Assembly (NCBI GenBank): GCA_932294295.1
Contig: OW028582.1
Coordinates: 3,839,515 to 3,903,514, forward strand
Direction of reading: 5' to 3'
Source: Alitta virens
Taxonomy: Eukaryota > Annelida > Polychaeta > Phyllodocida > Nereididae
Length of the DNA: 64,000 nucleotides
Shown here: positions 37,498 through 50,963 of the stretch, in pieces
Layout: each line of letters opens with the position of its first letter
Position numbering within the stretch: the stretch's first letter is position 1
Program-made: the position numbers and the translations under genes
Notes under the pieces: model-generated
Told to the model about the DNA's origin: nothing
Databases searched by the model: none
The model's input: only the letters and a program-made list of their open reading frames with translations

Positions 37498-40400
37498 TTA
37501 CAACAGTCCGGAGCCGTAGTTTGCCATTCCTTGGTTGGACAGCGACGGGTTTAGACCTGAGGAAAAATAGGTAAAACAAACTCTCAAAAAAAAGAACTCG
37601 TAACAGTGGATCTTCACGTAAACACTCAAAGCATTACTCATAATAGTTTTGATATTTCTACCAGGTGGCTACAAAAGAATACAGCAATTCTATTGGCTGA
37701 GAAAGTTCCCGCCCTTGACTGTGATTGGCTGATACAAAGCGCATACTAGCAGCCGTAATTTTAGTAATTGACATCATATCATTCAGTTGATTTTTGCTAT
37801 TTCCCTGAGAAAGTTATATTTATTGAAAACAGTAGTTCTGATCTTCTATGTCAGACAAAACAAAATGAGTAATAAGAGGAGAAGAAAGACCTATGTCTTG
37901 CTGAATTCAGGGCTGCTCAGTGAAAAGAATTTATTGGAATGACTAGTCTTAGCGGAACACTTCATGATCAGTGATTTCAGCAGAGTAAGGACCCAGTAAT
38001 CAATCAGAAGTGTTTAGCAAACCACGGATAATCTAAATTCACGAAAATTACTATGTTGTATTTTAAGAAAAGCTGCTACGTTCCAAGGTCAAGAACCATA
38101 GCAAAATTGACAAAACTTCGACCCTTGCTACTTTTTGTTCTATTCCCATAGTTAAATAAAAAATCTGACTGATCAATCAATCTGACTGACATCGACAATC
38201 TAAATATGCAATTGCATGACTACCAAATTTATGAAGAAAATGACGGACAAATACATATAATCAATCACAGTGACAGTGACTATTGCTTTTAAGTATATTT
38301 CTGACAATCTAATACCATAACGTACCAGTTCCCCAAGTAGACAAAGGCCTGTTTGTCAAGGGATCGCTCCATTGCATCGTCAAAGGTGGATGGTACGGCT
38401 GAGATTGAACAATCGGCTGACTCATGGCGCCCTCTATAGTATTATCCTCTTTGTTGCTGCCCTCTGGTGGCTGTCCTTTTGCCCACGGCTGCTTTGGCGG
38501 CCATGTTTTGTTTGACTTAGCTTCCTACAAATGACAAATTGGAGCACTGAAAAATCACTGTACCATTCTGAAATGCCCTGTAATTTCAGAAGACATCATT
38601 ATAACGAACCAATAAATCCTCCACGCTGCGGGGTCGTCCATCTGTGGGATTCTGACGCGGTCCAGCGGCTGCCATTTGATTGGTCGGCATCAAGCCATCC
38701 TCTCCGCTACTATGCCGTCTGTCAAGGTAGAATTATCAACATACAACGATTAATGACTTAACAGTAAACCACAGAATTTACACATCTGAAACACATCTAC
38801 GAGATAAAAGTATTTATTGAACCTCTGAAGGACCACGAATGAGAATACTTAACTAAGTCAAATATTATTAATCTGCAGATTGAGTTTAAGTAAATAAGAA
38901 ACAATACCTTTCTCTGAACATGAACAAAATAACTCTAAATTATTATGCCGTGATTTTAAAGTCTAAAGGTCAAGTATTAGCACCATTATCATCTGATTAT
39001 TACCTCAATTAACAGTTACCAAAACATATATAAAACCTGGAACACCTATTAATAGAACTAAGATTCGGTTCAATATTTTGCATTCGACTAATCGGCATAT
39101 TTGGCAACCGATTATAATAATCGAGAATCGTTGATAATCGCCGAGCCCTACTTAATACAAACACTAACCTTTTAGAATTGACCGAGTTCATCAGATCGAA
39201 GCCCATCATCCAAGGAGCTTCTCCATTGGAAGATTCGTCGCTACAACTGCTCGAGTCTCCCGTGGCACAGGACCAGCCCCTGCCATTCCCTTCAAACCTG
39301 CAACAAAAGTGAAAGTTTCAGAGAATGAGTCATTTCGGATGCTATGAATAACTGGGCTCGAGTCCAATATAAACCCATGACGTCATATGCTGCTTGGATG
39401 CAACTAATGACGTCATAAACATATTACTACTTTATTTATTTATTTTATTTTTTCCTTTCCTTGGGAGCTTCCACCCCCAAACGCCCTCTTAACTACACAA
39501 ATGTTACACTAATTGTGCCAGAACTACAAAAATATGGTCAAAATCACAATATATTTTATGATAATAAACCGAATCACTACAACATTACTACATCATTGGC
39601 ACTATTTAAGTTAATGTTAGACTTGACCCAACAACTGATTAAATTAGCTTGACAACTTTCACTAAGTCGTCAAACAGCTGTGACTGGTTTCAAGCAAAAG
39701 CGGTCGAGTGGTCATAAACGCGATAAACACCGTCTTGTGTGATAACAAACACAAAAGAGATCAAAATTACCATTTTAAGTGCAATTGTTATTAACGGGAT
39801 AGACTGCATTGGGACCTAATCTTTAATGAATGACGATTACTTGGATTGGACCAGTAAAAACTGGTTGGGGTATAAAAAGTATTAAAGTAAATTCATTGTA
39901 CTCGCTAGTATACGGCTGATGTATGAGATGCTAAATTAGTGTCTTTTACTCATTATCTATGCTGGGCCACATCAGTAACATGGTGTGGACTTCAAGCATT
40001 ATCATCTCATCATTACGTTTGCCACTGGCAGCGAGCTAGCTGATCATCTAAGCTAAGCTTCAGACCATTAGCATGAAGACAATTAATGCACAATATTAAT
40101 ATTGTCCAATGATTAATTTGTAAATATGAGGTATAATTGTATTGAAATTTAAAATTAACATTTGTAGTATGGCTAGAGACATTGGAGAGTGCCACCATGT
40201 GGCTAAATGAATTACAGCTAAGTGCTCAGACATTTGTTCTAATATGTTAATGCCAAAGCATGATGCCGAAGGCCACTATGTCGCTGAATGCAATGCATAT
40301 ACATAAAATATATAATTATATTTGATAGCAATGCATTAAAAGCAAATTTATAGCATTATATGAAAGGCAGAACGTCATCTAATTCATTTCTGAAGAGAAA

Positions 40401-43400
40401 CGGTATCCATTTGCTCTCGTAAAGTTCTGCAAAATTTGCCGTAGGTACCATTTGACAGCTGACCTTATGAAAGCGAACGTTCGCTGACCATGACGACCGG
40501 AGCGCATAACTTCATGAAAAGTTGATCAAATTTCTCCAAGGATACATTAAATAAAAGCCAAAAAGTCATAGAAAACCTTTCTGAACAAATACGGTATCCA
40601 TTCCCTGTGAAAACGGCAAAATTTGCGGTGTTAAGCGGCAATTTGTTCGGCCATTTCATTCGGTTTCATGTTAGATGAATTGTGTGTGGACGATTTGTAC
40701 GACGTCAACAAATCACGGATTTTGCTAGGCCTGAATTTGTACTATAATTAAACCTTTCTCAGCTTCTACTAGTCAGATCTTCACCAAATTTGGTTTGTAA
40801 GCTGCGCTTTTGTATCGCGGTTCTAATGGTGTGCCATTTATAGGTGTACTCCCAAAACTGTACAAAAACCCGAACATGCACGAAGCTGTACAACGCACTT
40901 TGGTCATTTCCGTCAGAGTTCACCATCTTGTGACCGGAAACAGCCGAGGGACTCGCGGAGGCAACAAACAACGATTTAAAGAAATGTATGGAACACTGCG
41001 TGCCAATAATAACTAGTACCTAGATAAATAATGTCATAAAAAACATGTTACCAAATCTCGTAACCAACGTTAGGAAAACTTGGTATACAACTGCGCATGG
41101 GTGAGATTTAAATTCCAGAAAAGGCTCAGTCAAAATTATCGTGGTGCTGCCACCTGTCGCTGGTTTCGTAGTGAGTGCTGCCACTTAGCTCCTGCAACCT
41201 TGAACATACAGCCTACGGCCTCTGGCCTTCGGCTATAATATTGTCAAAGATAAGTTATCGCACATGCGACAGATAAGTTGATTATACTTACGTCTCTTGT
41301 CCCATAGCCTGCTGATGGGGCCAGCTGCGATTCAGTCCAACGTTTTCTCCCCCACCGATAGCTCCCGTGGTGCTCCAAGCTGAACGACTTCCGAGCACAT
41401 CCGCTTGTTTCATATTCCCTACGCTGTTCAGATATCTCCAATACTCTGGGTCTGCCATGGCCGCGTCACCGAGGCCAAACGCCGAATATGGAGATGTCAT
41501 TTCTGCAACAGCAGCCCCTTTAGAAGATAAACGATACGGCCAAGTGTTTGTCTTGTGAGTGTGCTGCTTGCCTCCTTGACGATCAGCAGCTGCAGCAGCA
41601 GCAGCAGCAGCAGTAACGGCAGCTTGATGCTGTTGGTATTCAGAGTCTTTGTGACTGTTCAAATGACTGCCGACCGCCCGAGAGTTAGAATGGATCTGCG
41701 TGGGAATATGTTCGTGAATGGTTTGCATGGGAACTTTGAATCCAGATAGAAAGTCAATGACGCTGTCCAACTCCTCCTGAGAGATGGAATCTTTCGTGTT
41801 GTTGTTATTGCCTGAAAATAGCAAATAAAGAACTTTTAATACCACTAATTGGTATTTATACAATAAGGAATATAGCTATACTTTCGAGTAAATAATATGC
41901 AATGCATAAAATTAACTTGCAAGTCATAAAGAGCTGTATTAATTAGTGATTTCCTTTAACCTAAGCCAGTAAATTTCATAGACTTGCACTCTCCCTATAC
42001 ACACATATGGCACACGATGTGTAGAATCGGAAACTTCCGATACTTTTCACTCGAACTAAATAACATTTAATTGCTTAAAATTAGCACGATGAGGGCAGCA
42101 ATGCATAATGTTTGTCAATGCAAATTTATGAGTCCTGCAGAATGAAGCCAGATTATTAAATCTTATTCACCAACTATGTGCTGATTGGCGTGCACACCGC
42201 CAGCGGCATGATCCATGACTTTCGGCTTCACCCCACCATTTTTATCCGTTGACGGGTGATGATCAGCGCCCCCTTGCTGCTCTGGCATATCCACGTAGAA
42301 AAAACTTTGCGATAGATCGCTTGGTGGGGATGATCCGGAACGACCCAATTTGGACAAGAAAGAAGAAAGTTTGCGTAATCCGCTGGGCGACCCAACGACC
42401 ATTTTGTGCATGGCGCCATCTGTAGCTTTGCTCGAGCTGCCATCTACAGTGTTTACGTCACCAGTTTCAGCAGTGGTGCCATCTTGTGGATCACATGTTT
42501 TCCCGCTCTTCAGAGAGTCCCGCTCAGAAGAGACCAGCGCTTCCGAGGATTCTGAAGTGTCGAGTTTTGAGAATTGTGCGATGGATTCAGACGCCCTTAA
42601 AATCATATGGCAGTGGAAAGACACCAGTGATGCAAAACAGCTCGTAATGATCTGGAAAAAATAAACACCCAAATTATATATCTAGCTGTTACAGACCAAG
42701 AAAATGCATTTCACATATCTAGCTGCAAGAGAATGATCACTCGCATTAATTAGGAATTTAAGAAATATATAAATCATAACAAGATACCAGGTTTCGGGAC
42801 ATTTTTGATGAATGGAGATCACTCTTAGTGGAATTGATGACATGTATAATGTTAAATTGATTATATCACTTGTTTTGAACAACCAATATCAAAACATTTC
42901 TACGATACAGCATGGCAGCTGGGCTGGGGGGGGGGGGGGGGTGTCCACTTTTGTGGCAGGTGTAGTTTTGGTCCCACCCTCTGTATCGAGGTGGATTATA
43001 CTTTCTTATTAACGACATAATAAATTGGTGATTACACCCTTTGACAAACATACCCTAATGGGTTTGTCCTCGATCTTCCAGCCCTGCCACCACTGCCAAA
43101 TATTTGATGTTTATGTTTGCAGTGTTTAGCATTACAAATACATGATATGTCAACTCTCGTAAGAACTAATTGTATGCATTTTGGTCCTCCAGAAGCATTG
43201 ACTACATTATAGACATATGTAAATACCTAATCTCACGCTCTGGCAATTGACATGTTCTGCCAAATGGTGCGTATCATTCAAAAGGTCTTGCATGACCAAT
43301 ACTGAACAATGTACAATGTACATTCTCAGTGAAGTGGTCAATGAACCAATGCCGTAATGCGATTTCGCATTTTGTCACAAGTGTGACACTTACGCAAATA

Positions 43401-45806
43401 TTGACTGAGTCCATTTCACAGGATATACTTGATTGGAATCATTACACCAACATTTGTTGTCAATACTCAGTACTTATGATCATTCACCGAATGCATAATA
43501 TCATGGACCGGAATAACCTTGTCGACACTGTTAAAGAGAGCAGCCGGGCAGATAAAACCTCATTAAACGTTCCGACTATTGAAACATGAAACACTCAACA
43601 CGAGATTTACGAAGTTAAAATCACAAAACCAACACAGCCGGATCAATAAATAACAATGACACTTTTCCGGGCAATAAACGGCTAAATATGTAAATACATT
43701 GAGCTAGCAGCTTGAGTAATGTTGAGCTAGATACTTGACGTTGAAAACACACGCAAGTGCATGCACTGCATGGCCAGTTGAACATGCTTATCAATTAGTT
43801 ATATTTCAGTTGCCCTGCAAACTAGTATCCATGTCTGACTCAATCAGTTACATTTTCATAGTCGATCATTGGTTTGGGTGCACCAACCGATGATCGATTA
43901 ATAGTCGGTTCGGGTGCAGTTCGTATTTGAGTAGTCGCCTAGGAAGAATTAACTGCTAACATAACTAGTTTACCAAGATTATTAAAGGTCTCTGTTCGTA
44001 AATACTGTTTATAAATAATATCTCATGTCATTCATCTTTTGGTATCTCAAGTTATTTATGATAATATGAAATTCCTAAAGGTAGGAAGTACAATAGGTTT
44101 TCTTTTCATTTTTGACACCCAACTGATTTTTTTTTTTTTTAAATCGCCTATACAAAATTTGTAATCGATCATCGAAATCTTAGTCAAAACGACTAATGAC
44201 CGAGTATAATCGGTCATCGTGACATCACTACTGAAAACAGTACTAACTCAGGCAGGTAGTAAATATTATCCCTCTGGTTATGAACACAATGCACATACCA
44301 ACTGGCATAGTATTAACCCCTAGGGCTGTACATACCTTTTCCTAGAAATCAATCTGAAACAATACATGTTGACAGCTACTTTGATACTTTAATCAGGGTT
44401 CCCACAGAAATCATGAAATTAAATTCCATGACTTTTCCATAACCATACACAGAATTTCCCTGACTTTCTTTCGATAAAATCAGCGCAACAAAGTCGACGA
44501 TTGCAAATTATAACGGCCTCCACACACCCCTTACGGCTGTCCTCACCTCACCACCCTTTTTTATTGCAGACAATGCTTTTTATTTTGTCTTTCTAAAATT
44601 CCATGACTTTTCCATGACCTTTTTAAAATTTCTATAATTCCATGACTTTCCAGGACAACCAATTTTTCCAAGATTTTCCAGGATTTTCCATGACCATGGG
44701 AACCCTGTTAATTTATAATGTATGTCCATTTTGTATATTGTAATGAGACCTAAATTGACACCAGCGAACTCAAAAAAGTTGTCTGTAATCTGTGCAAACA
44801 ACTCTAATCAACCAAGTTGAATCATCATTGCTGAGGGGCCATCCACCCTATGGGTTACTGTATATTGTTATACTCGGGTGTACCCCCATTACCAGTCAGT
44901 TTTGTGATATTCATGTATTATGTAACATTAAGTTGTAAATTGTATTTGCGGAGATTTGTAAAACTAAATAAACTCTAAACTCTAAAACACAAAAGAGCAC
45001 TTTGGCATACACTTGTCAGATATGATAACGCATCCAGAATTAGTAGGCTGTTATGTCGGGACGTTTCAAAGATTTCTTTCAAGTACAATTATATATCATT
45101 ATTAGGCATCGTTTCAGCTCAATTTGAATTGGACATGGTGCACAAGGGCATTAGGGCACCTAAACAAACTCATATAGGGCGCCCAGCTAGTTGAAAAGCC
45201 AAAAAAAGTCTTCACTTAATTTTGGGCATGGTGCTGGCAAAACGGGCTCAAATGGCCTAGCTGGAACACTGTAAGGTATCTAATTTTATAGTAAATCAAT
45301 ACAGACAGTATCCAGCATCATGCCGACAGTATCGTGTTTCAGTACACAGTCCTCAACTGTCACAGAAACAGTTCAGGTGACCCTAAAATAAGAATAATCG
45401 GATTTCCAAAGACAAAATCGCATACCTTCAATTCTTCTGCCTGTTCTTTTTTGTCACTCGGAGGCAGCTGCGAGTTTGGTTCCTTTTCCGAGGGACCATT
45501 CTCAGTTTCTGGTTTTGTGGACTTCTTTCCGTTCTGCACTAACTTTTCTTGCACCTTGGCTAACTCCGCCAGCATCTGTCCACTTCCCTGCGTAAACCCC
45601 CCTTGGAGTTCTTTGCATGCATTTTGAAACTGTTTCGCGGCCGGTCCACCAGGCGTCTGATCCAGCAGCGCCGCCCAGTGGTGACTCAACGAACCGCTCG
45701 CATCTCCCAGTGCTGACACCTGGTGTAAATAAGTCTTTGAGCTTTCCAAACAATTTTTAATAAGCTGTTCCTCGGTTACGCCGTTTTCTGTCGCTGTCTC
45801 TCCCAT
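37498..45806 (-). CDS. Unrecognised 625-aa protein with N-terminal helical domain and low-complexity tail, 7 coding exons
   Basis: Minus-strand exons in coding order are 45806-45426, 42651-42171, 41811-41292, 39297-39169, 38718-38610, 38524-38326 and 37556-37498. All have AG/GT borders and matching phases (0,1,2,2,0,1), ending at TAA. The first in-frame ATG gives MGETATENGVTEEQLIK; an in-frame TGA lies 27 bases upstream. Residues about 10-85 are helical and rich in A, L and Q (NCLESSKTYLHQVSALGDAS). This continues in exon 2 with ITSCFASLVSFHCHMILRAS, which could be a BAR-like or DUF4745-type bundle; that comparison is from memory and unproven. Residues about 90-287 are polar and Ser-rich with a short hydrophobic FFYVDMP. 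Exon 3 has ISQEELDSVIDFLSGF and a polyalanine run near residues 355-364. The C-terminus is Pro/Ser/Asn-rich (MQWSDPLTNRPLSTWG) and ends NYGSGLL. There is no signal peptide or clear membrane segment. The gene is convincing; the function is unknown. Exon 5 is the least certain exon. Confidence 0.85.
37655..37938 (-). repeat. Dispersed ~290-bp repeat, inverted copy 3
   Basis: The reverse complement of the repeat at 6896 and 11325, in intron 6 of the 625-aa gene just upstream of its last coding exon. Confidence 0.8.
39920..40030 (+). mobile_element. Degraded SINE body fragment
   Basis: Diverged pieces of the SINE body (TTTTACTCATTATCTATGCT and the following GTAACATGGTGTGGAC) are present without the tRNA head. 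Confidence 0.5.
40031..41287. other. Intron 3 sequence of the 625-aa gene, nothing recognised
   Basis: Moderately AT-rich. Two passages, near 40385-40460 and 40560-40640, resemble each other (AACGGTATCCATT..., AAATTTGCCG...), suggesting an old local duplication. No coding exon is supported. Confidence 0.4.
41586..41612 (+). repeat. CAG/GCT trinucleotide repeat encoding polyalanine
   Basis: A (GCA)n run on the + strand reads as an alanine tract in exon 3 of the minus-strand 625-aa gene. Such tracts vary in length between individuals in many animals. Confidence 0.8.
43841..44230. mobile_element. GATCGATCATCGG-rich hAT-like element, copy 1
   Basis: It begins CAATCAGTTACATTTTC and ends GTGACATCACTA, with many short self-complementary CGATCATCG/CCGATGATCG motifs at both ends. 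It matches 51329-51720 throughout. Confidence 0.7.
44394..44707. mobile_element. hAT-like MITE with CAGGGTTCCCA termini
   Basis: It starts CAGGGTTCCCACAGAAATCA and ends CATGGGAACCCTG. The interior is a series of CCATGACTTTTCC / TTTTCCAGGATTTTCC units, a composition typical of widespread animal hAT MITEs. Confidence 0.75.
45110..45271. mobile_element. CAGTGTTCCAGCTAGG MITE, copy 2
   Basis: The left end is diverged; the right end CCTAGCTGGAACACTG is intact. It lies in intron 1 of the 625-aa gene, close to its first exon. Confidence 0.7.
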
Positions 45807-46578
45807 AACGACGGTCACGATTGAACTTACTCAGCTTAAAATCCTTCTAGCGTCCCTCAAATTAAGGATGGCCAGTTCTGAGCAGCCTTTTTCTCTTGTC
45901 GTTATGGTAATGTTTATAAAGATGTGAACACGAAGATTCCGCTATATTTGTTGCCATTATCAAGACTGCGACAAACTCGTTCACCGAATACAGAACAATC
46001 CAACTTAATGTAGATCTTCTCAGTTTACTGCACAGTTAAAACGTCTTCCACATCACGATAAGTAAACCCTCCAGCATCAATTAGCAAATTTCTTTCGGCT
46101 GGATACTCGTTGAATGTTGTTACGTTTCTCCAATCAGCAGTGTAGTCCTTTGGCTCGAACACATCTGAGCCGAATTACGAACCTGCAAAAACAAAACAAA
46201 TGTGATTTAGTGAAAGTAAATGATCGAGATAAACCAATATATGCAATAATACGTTGTAGACACAACCGCACTATAAAAATGACAAATCAAACTCAGTTGT
46301 AATCACTTCACTTAGAAGTATATCACTCACTTGATCACTCACTTGACACGCATCTTTTGAACTCAAGATATCTCTGACATTGTCGACACAGAGTTGTATA
46401 CAATATACATAACATAATTCACATGCAAATCTGATCAATATTTTGTACAACATGATCATGATTATTATGACGGCCAATTTAATAACCACAGCAAACAAAG
46501 TTTAGTTGCAACTTCCATTCTTAAAGTCAGATTATCGGCCAAAGCTACTAAGTACTACTGTTTCAAATATACATCAAT

Positions 46579-46823
46579 ATCTGGCGCTGATTAAATTGGG
46601 CATCGCGCAAGGGAAGTCAGGCATGGCACAGCCAGGGTTCTCGCCAGCAGTAGCCACATAGCATTATGCTAATCCAACAGCCATGTGGCTAATCTAATTT
46701 TGTACTTTATCATTTGTGGCTAATTTTCAGATGACCATCTACCATACAATCTATCCAACCATTTTCAAAGTTGGGAGAGATCACTGCACAGCGCCATGCT
46801 CAAATGGCCTAGCTGGAACACTG
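46579..46823. mobile_element. CAGTGTTCCAGCTAGG MITE, copy 3, with internal insertion
   Basis: The right end CCTAGCTGGAACACTG is intact. About 150 bases starting CAGGGTTCTCGCCAG and containing repeated GTGGCTAAT motifs interrupt the interior, probably a nested CAGGGTT element. Confidence 0.65.
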
Positions 46824-48431
46824 CAGAGGCACTTAGTGAGTACTAAAAATGTCTGTCAAGTGTATCATGTACCATTATGATAATTGCATATTACAGCTAA
46901 ACGCATTGTTGAAAACTAAGCTCCATCAGCCGTCACGCGAATGCTGGACTCTTATTCGTTAATTTTAAAGCAATCCCCCAGCAGCTCCGCAAAAAGAATC
47001 CGGCATTCACATGTTGTCCTCGACAGTTTAGTTTCCAAGTCTGTGAGTTCAGCTAAGCTGTAAGTGCAATGCCAATATGTACACATGGTATGTATCAGTA
47101 CGATCGGAGAGCGAAATAATTACTAAACTGAAGTGGCACGATCGGACAAAGTTGTCAATTAGGCGGTTTGTAGCAAAACCAATGTGGCTTCCTCTAATTC
47201 AATTTCCTCTGCCACTGTTTACAATTAACTGAAACCATGAATAATCGCTAATTAATACTCCGTGTAAATCTAATATATATATATATATATTTATTTATTT
47301 ATTTCATGCACACATTGTGGCATAGCAATTCCAAGAATCAAATACAATCAAAAATTAATTTAACATAACTGCATAAATGTCACACGCAGCATTTAAGTAT
47401 TACACGTTTATAACCTTAGCGTTACGTTTTACAACCTTAATGAACTTAAACATGTCAAAATATACTAAATGCCGATGAAATCAGTTCATATCACATTGAT
47501 CAGTTGTTGATTATCAAATGCACGATTATCATCAATATATGATTAGGGCAATATTTCAATTTGTCATATCATTATCTGACTTCATAATGTTTACATAATG
47601 ACATCTCCGCAGTAATTAACATGTCAATACATGTCACATAAATACACGTCACAAGGACATTGACAATTTGACATTGCTCAGGTACAATATATAACATATA
47701 TATAACAGCATGTTAAAATGTGAATCACCATGACACTGAGTCATACTAACATAAATATAGTCATGACGATCGTGTCAACAGCGTGTTAACCATAACCCTC
47801 CATGGTTCATTTTGACCGATGACCTGACCACGGTCATGGACATGAGTCATTCCTCATGTTCAAAGCTAACTCACTAATAACTATAGTCATGTAGTGACTG
47901 TACCAAGCGAATTTCTTGATTAAAAGCATGGTCAATTAATATCAGCAGAAGCTTAATACATCGCAAGTCTAATTGAATCCAAAATCCTAGGCTTCCTCTA
48001 AATTAATTCCAGCCTTAGCCACTGTGGCTAAAGCAGTCCAATTTTTTTTTGCCACAACAAAGACAGTTTAGCCACCATTATTTGAAGCAGCTTTCTTAAG
48101 TTTCTAATTCCCAGTTTCTTATGTGAACACTTAAGAGGCATTTTCGCCACTAAGTTTGACAGATTTTCTCCACACAAGCATTAAATTTAGCCACAGTTGT
48201 GTAAACATAAATTTCACCAAGAGGACCGTGGCGAACGTTTAGCGGAAGCCTAGCAAAATCTTTATATTATATTTGATATACTAATAAACATTGTATGAAC
48301 TACCTGTAGTTGACTGTTACATTATGTGGATGATAACATTATATTGATCTTTATTCAACGAAGTGCATACATTTGAAAGAATCAGCTCGGACTGTTTTGA
48401 CTGCCGTTATAAAATACCTTTAATTAACAAA

Positions 48432-48985
48432 TACAGTAGAACCTCGCCGTTAGGACCACACAAAGCACATATTTCACAGGTCTTACAGCAGTTTTCGAGG
48501 GAGCATCACTGACAGAATCTTCGGAACAATGTTTGGAGACAGATCAAAAAGTAGATAAGGCAACGTTTATGTCATTAAATTGACATCAGGACCCCCAGTT
48601 TATTTGACACATTTTTGTCCCACAACCCCAAATGGCCCAATGCTATTTCATATTCTCCTAGACTGCAACAGGGCCAGATGACCACCCTTCATGTCCGTTA
48701 ATGACCTCACGTTGGGCCTGTGGTTTCACCCCATCCTAATCTAACTTTTTAACTGTCTTCAAATGGTCTTCTGATGAACCAGTCAGCGATGCCTCTTCGA
48801 AAACTGCTGTAATGACGAGCAGTGGTGGGGTGCTCTGAACTGTCAACAAAGAGGTCAAGTACAATGGTAAGAAAACTTACTGGTGGTCTTAATGGTGAGG
48901 TGGTCTTAAGTTCTCTTAACAATAGTGAGGTGGTCTTAACAATAGTGAGGTGGTCTTAACAATAGTGAGGTGGTCTTAATAAAGC
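48432..48985. mobile_element. Second GAGGTGGTCTTAA element with pogo-like left end
   Basis: The left end TA|CAGTAGAACCTCGCCGTTAG is followed 450 bases later by four GTGAGGTGGTCTTAACAATA repeats. The repeats appear to have grown from the terminal sequence itself. The right terminus is missing. Confidence 0.6.
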
Positions 48986-49763
48986 GGCTTTCCACAGCTA
49001 TTCGTACCTTGGAACCCAATCGAATAAACTATCAGTATGGTGCACTACATTCTCTAGACATCGGCATAGACCTCACTGACCTCACTGATCTAGACCTCAG
49101 GTCAAACGTGACCTTAGCCATGACCAGCCAAGGTGAACAGAGTTCCATTAGGCAACTAACTCCCAGTACAGACCGTATGGCCGTATTGTGTATGTATGGT
49201 GATCAAATAGTCTGGTAACATTTATGCCATTTTTATGGGACACTGACATAGAGGAAGATCTATGGCTGGTTACCGGTTACTGATCTGCCTGGCCGAGTTA
49301 AATATTTGTTTAACGGCTAAGCTAAGACTGACAGGTAACCCAAAACCAATATTGACAACTGATTGGGCTGAATGAATATTAATCCCTGTATCAAATTCAT
49401 AGTTAATCGAAGTCGAACAAGCTGTGAGATCATTATAACACAATCATTGATACTAGGTACAATCTGATGTCAGATCACATCAGGATAAATCCATTCGCTG
49501 CAACATGACTATAATCATTATTTTCCATTAGTTAAGAAATGTGTATTTAACCATCTGCCAGCACATTATAGTATCGAACAACATTGTATATTCCCGTCAT
49601 CATTTCCAAGTGAATAAAATTCAACTCTATTCAATACACTAAATATACTAATATCAGCAACAATTCTACTAACAATAATTACTGCTGGAATGCCGGTTGG
49701 TACTTAAGCTGTATTTCAGCAATATAATAATTAGCGTTTTTCTCGCTAAAACCATTATATCAT

Positions 49764-49968
49764 CAGTGTTCAAGCTAGGATTTTAACTGGGATGGCGCAT
49801 GAGGATATTAGGGCACCTAAACAGCGGCATATATAGGGCGCCAAGAAAATTGAAAAGCAAAAAAAAAAAGGTCTTCACTTAATTTTGGGCATTGCGTTGA
49901 CAAAAAAGGGCATGGCGCAACGGACATCCGACATGGCGCCACGCCATGCTTGCCTAGCTGGAACACTG
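49764..49968. mobile_element. CAGTGTTCCAGCTAGG MITE, copy 4
   Basis: CAGTGTTCAAGCTAGG and CCTAGCTGGAACACTG termini enclose GCATGGCGCA-type repeats. Confidence 0.8.
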
Positions 49969-50786
49969 ATCATGTACTACAATTTTGGAAATTCGAATTG
50001 TAAATAGTTGCACTATCTATGGAGTATATTGGAGTGCATATTATGTGCCAATTTATTTTTCATTTCTTATCAATACTGTTCAAAATTTTTCATTGTTCTT
50101 GCCTTGTCAAAAAACTGCGCATTCTATAAATTATTAAACACTTTGTCTCATTCTTCACAGTTATAATTGCCTTTTACACTTTAACGAGTTAGTTAATTTG
50201 ATGTTTCCTGCAGTTACAATCTAAATATGCGACATGTATTTCTCATACCATGATATTCGGTGGGACAAGGACACACGTTCGAGATTTTCGTTTCAATAAC
50301 GAGCAACGATGGAAGTCAACGATAAGCAAAGATAAGGTGTTAAATATGGCCGCAATCAATCCTAAACGTGTCAAATCATGTACCTAATACATCATTGCAT
50401 ACAACACATGTAATTAATCCAATGACATTTATGACTGATCACTGAAGTCTGGTATATTTATACATATTCATATTTTTTGCTAGAAAACTTATCTACCATC
50501 TGAATGTCATGTTTATCATATGTTTATGAAGTTAACCAACCACGATTTATAAACGCAAACATCAGTGCAGATTATAAAACCTTTAAACAAAGGTTGTATC
50601 AAAATCAACGTGATTTATTGGCAAATTCACTATAAATTGAATTATCTTTCAATGCAACTTTACTAATCAGTTGTTATGTTTCCTGGCTTCCTTGACAGTT
50701 TATAAGTTACTATATATATATATGCTTTTATTGACACAGTAATATCATACATGATAAATTTTGTCAAAAATAATAGTTACTAATAC

Positions 50787-50963
50787 CAGTAGCGGACTTA
50801 GGGGGGGGGGAGATTAGGGGGTTTAAACCCCCCTCCCCACCGCACTCCTTGGTCAAGTACATTTTAATATTAAAAATATTAAAATATTCAGCGGTCCCTA
50901 ATACATTTTAATTTGTCACTCCCCCCCCCCTCATAAATGTTCTGGATCCTCCCCTGAATACTG
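50787..50963. mobile_element. Intact copy of the CAGTAGCGGACTTAGGGGG element
   Basis: A 5' CAGTAGCGGACTTAG and a 3' TCTGGATCCTCCCCTG end enclose poly-G and poly-C runs and an AT-rich centre. It gives the unbroken reference for the split copy at 4857. Fragments also occur near 36395-36525 and 18475. Confidence 0.6.

Noticed and set aside
41555..41749. Plus-strand Ser-repeat frame
   Set aside because: It is the antisense of the polyalanine-coding exon of the minus-strand gene.
45807..45818. Upstream start four codons before the chosen ATG of the 625-aa gene
   Set aside because: The codon at 45818 is GTG, not ATG. The first ATG in frame is 45806, and a TGA precedes it in frame.
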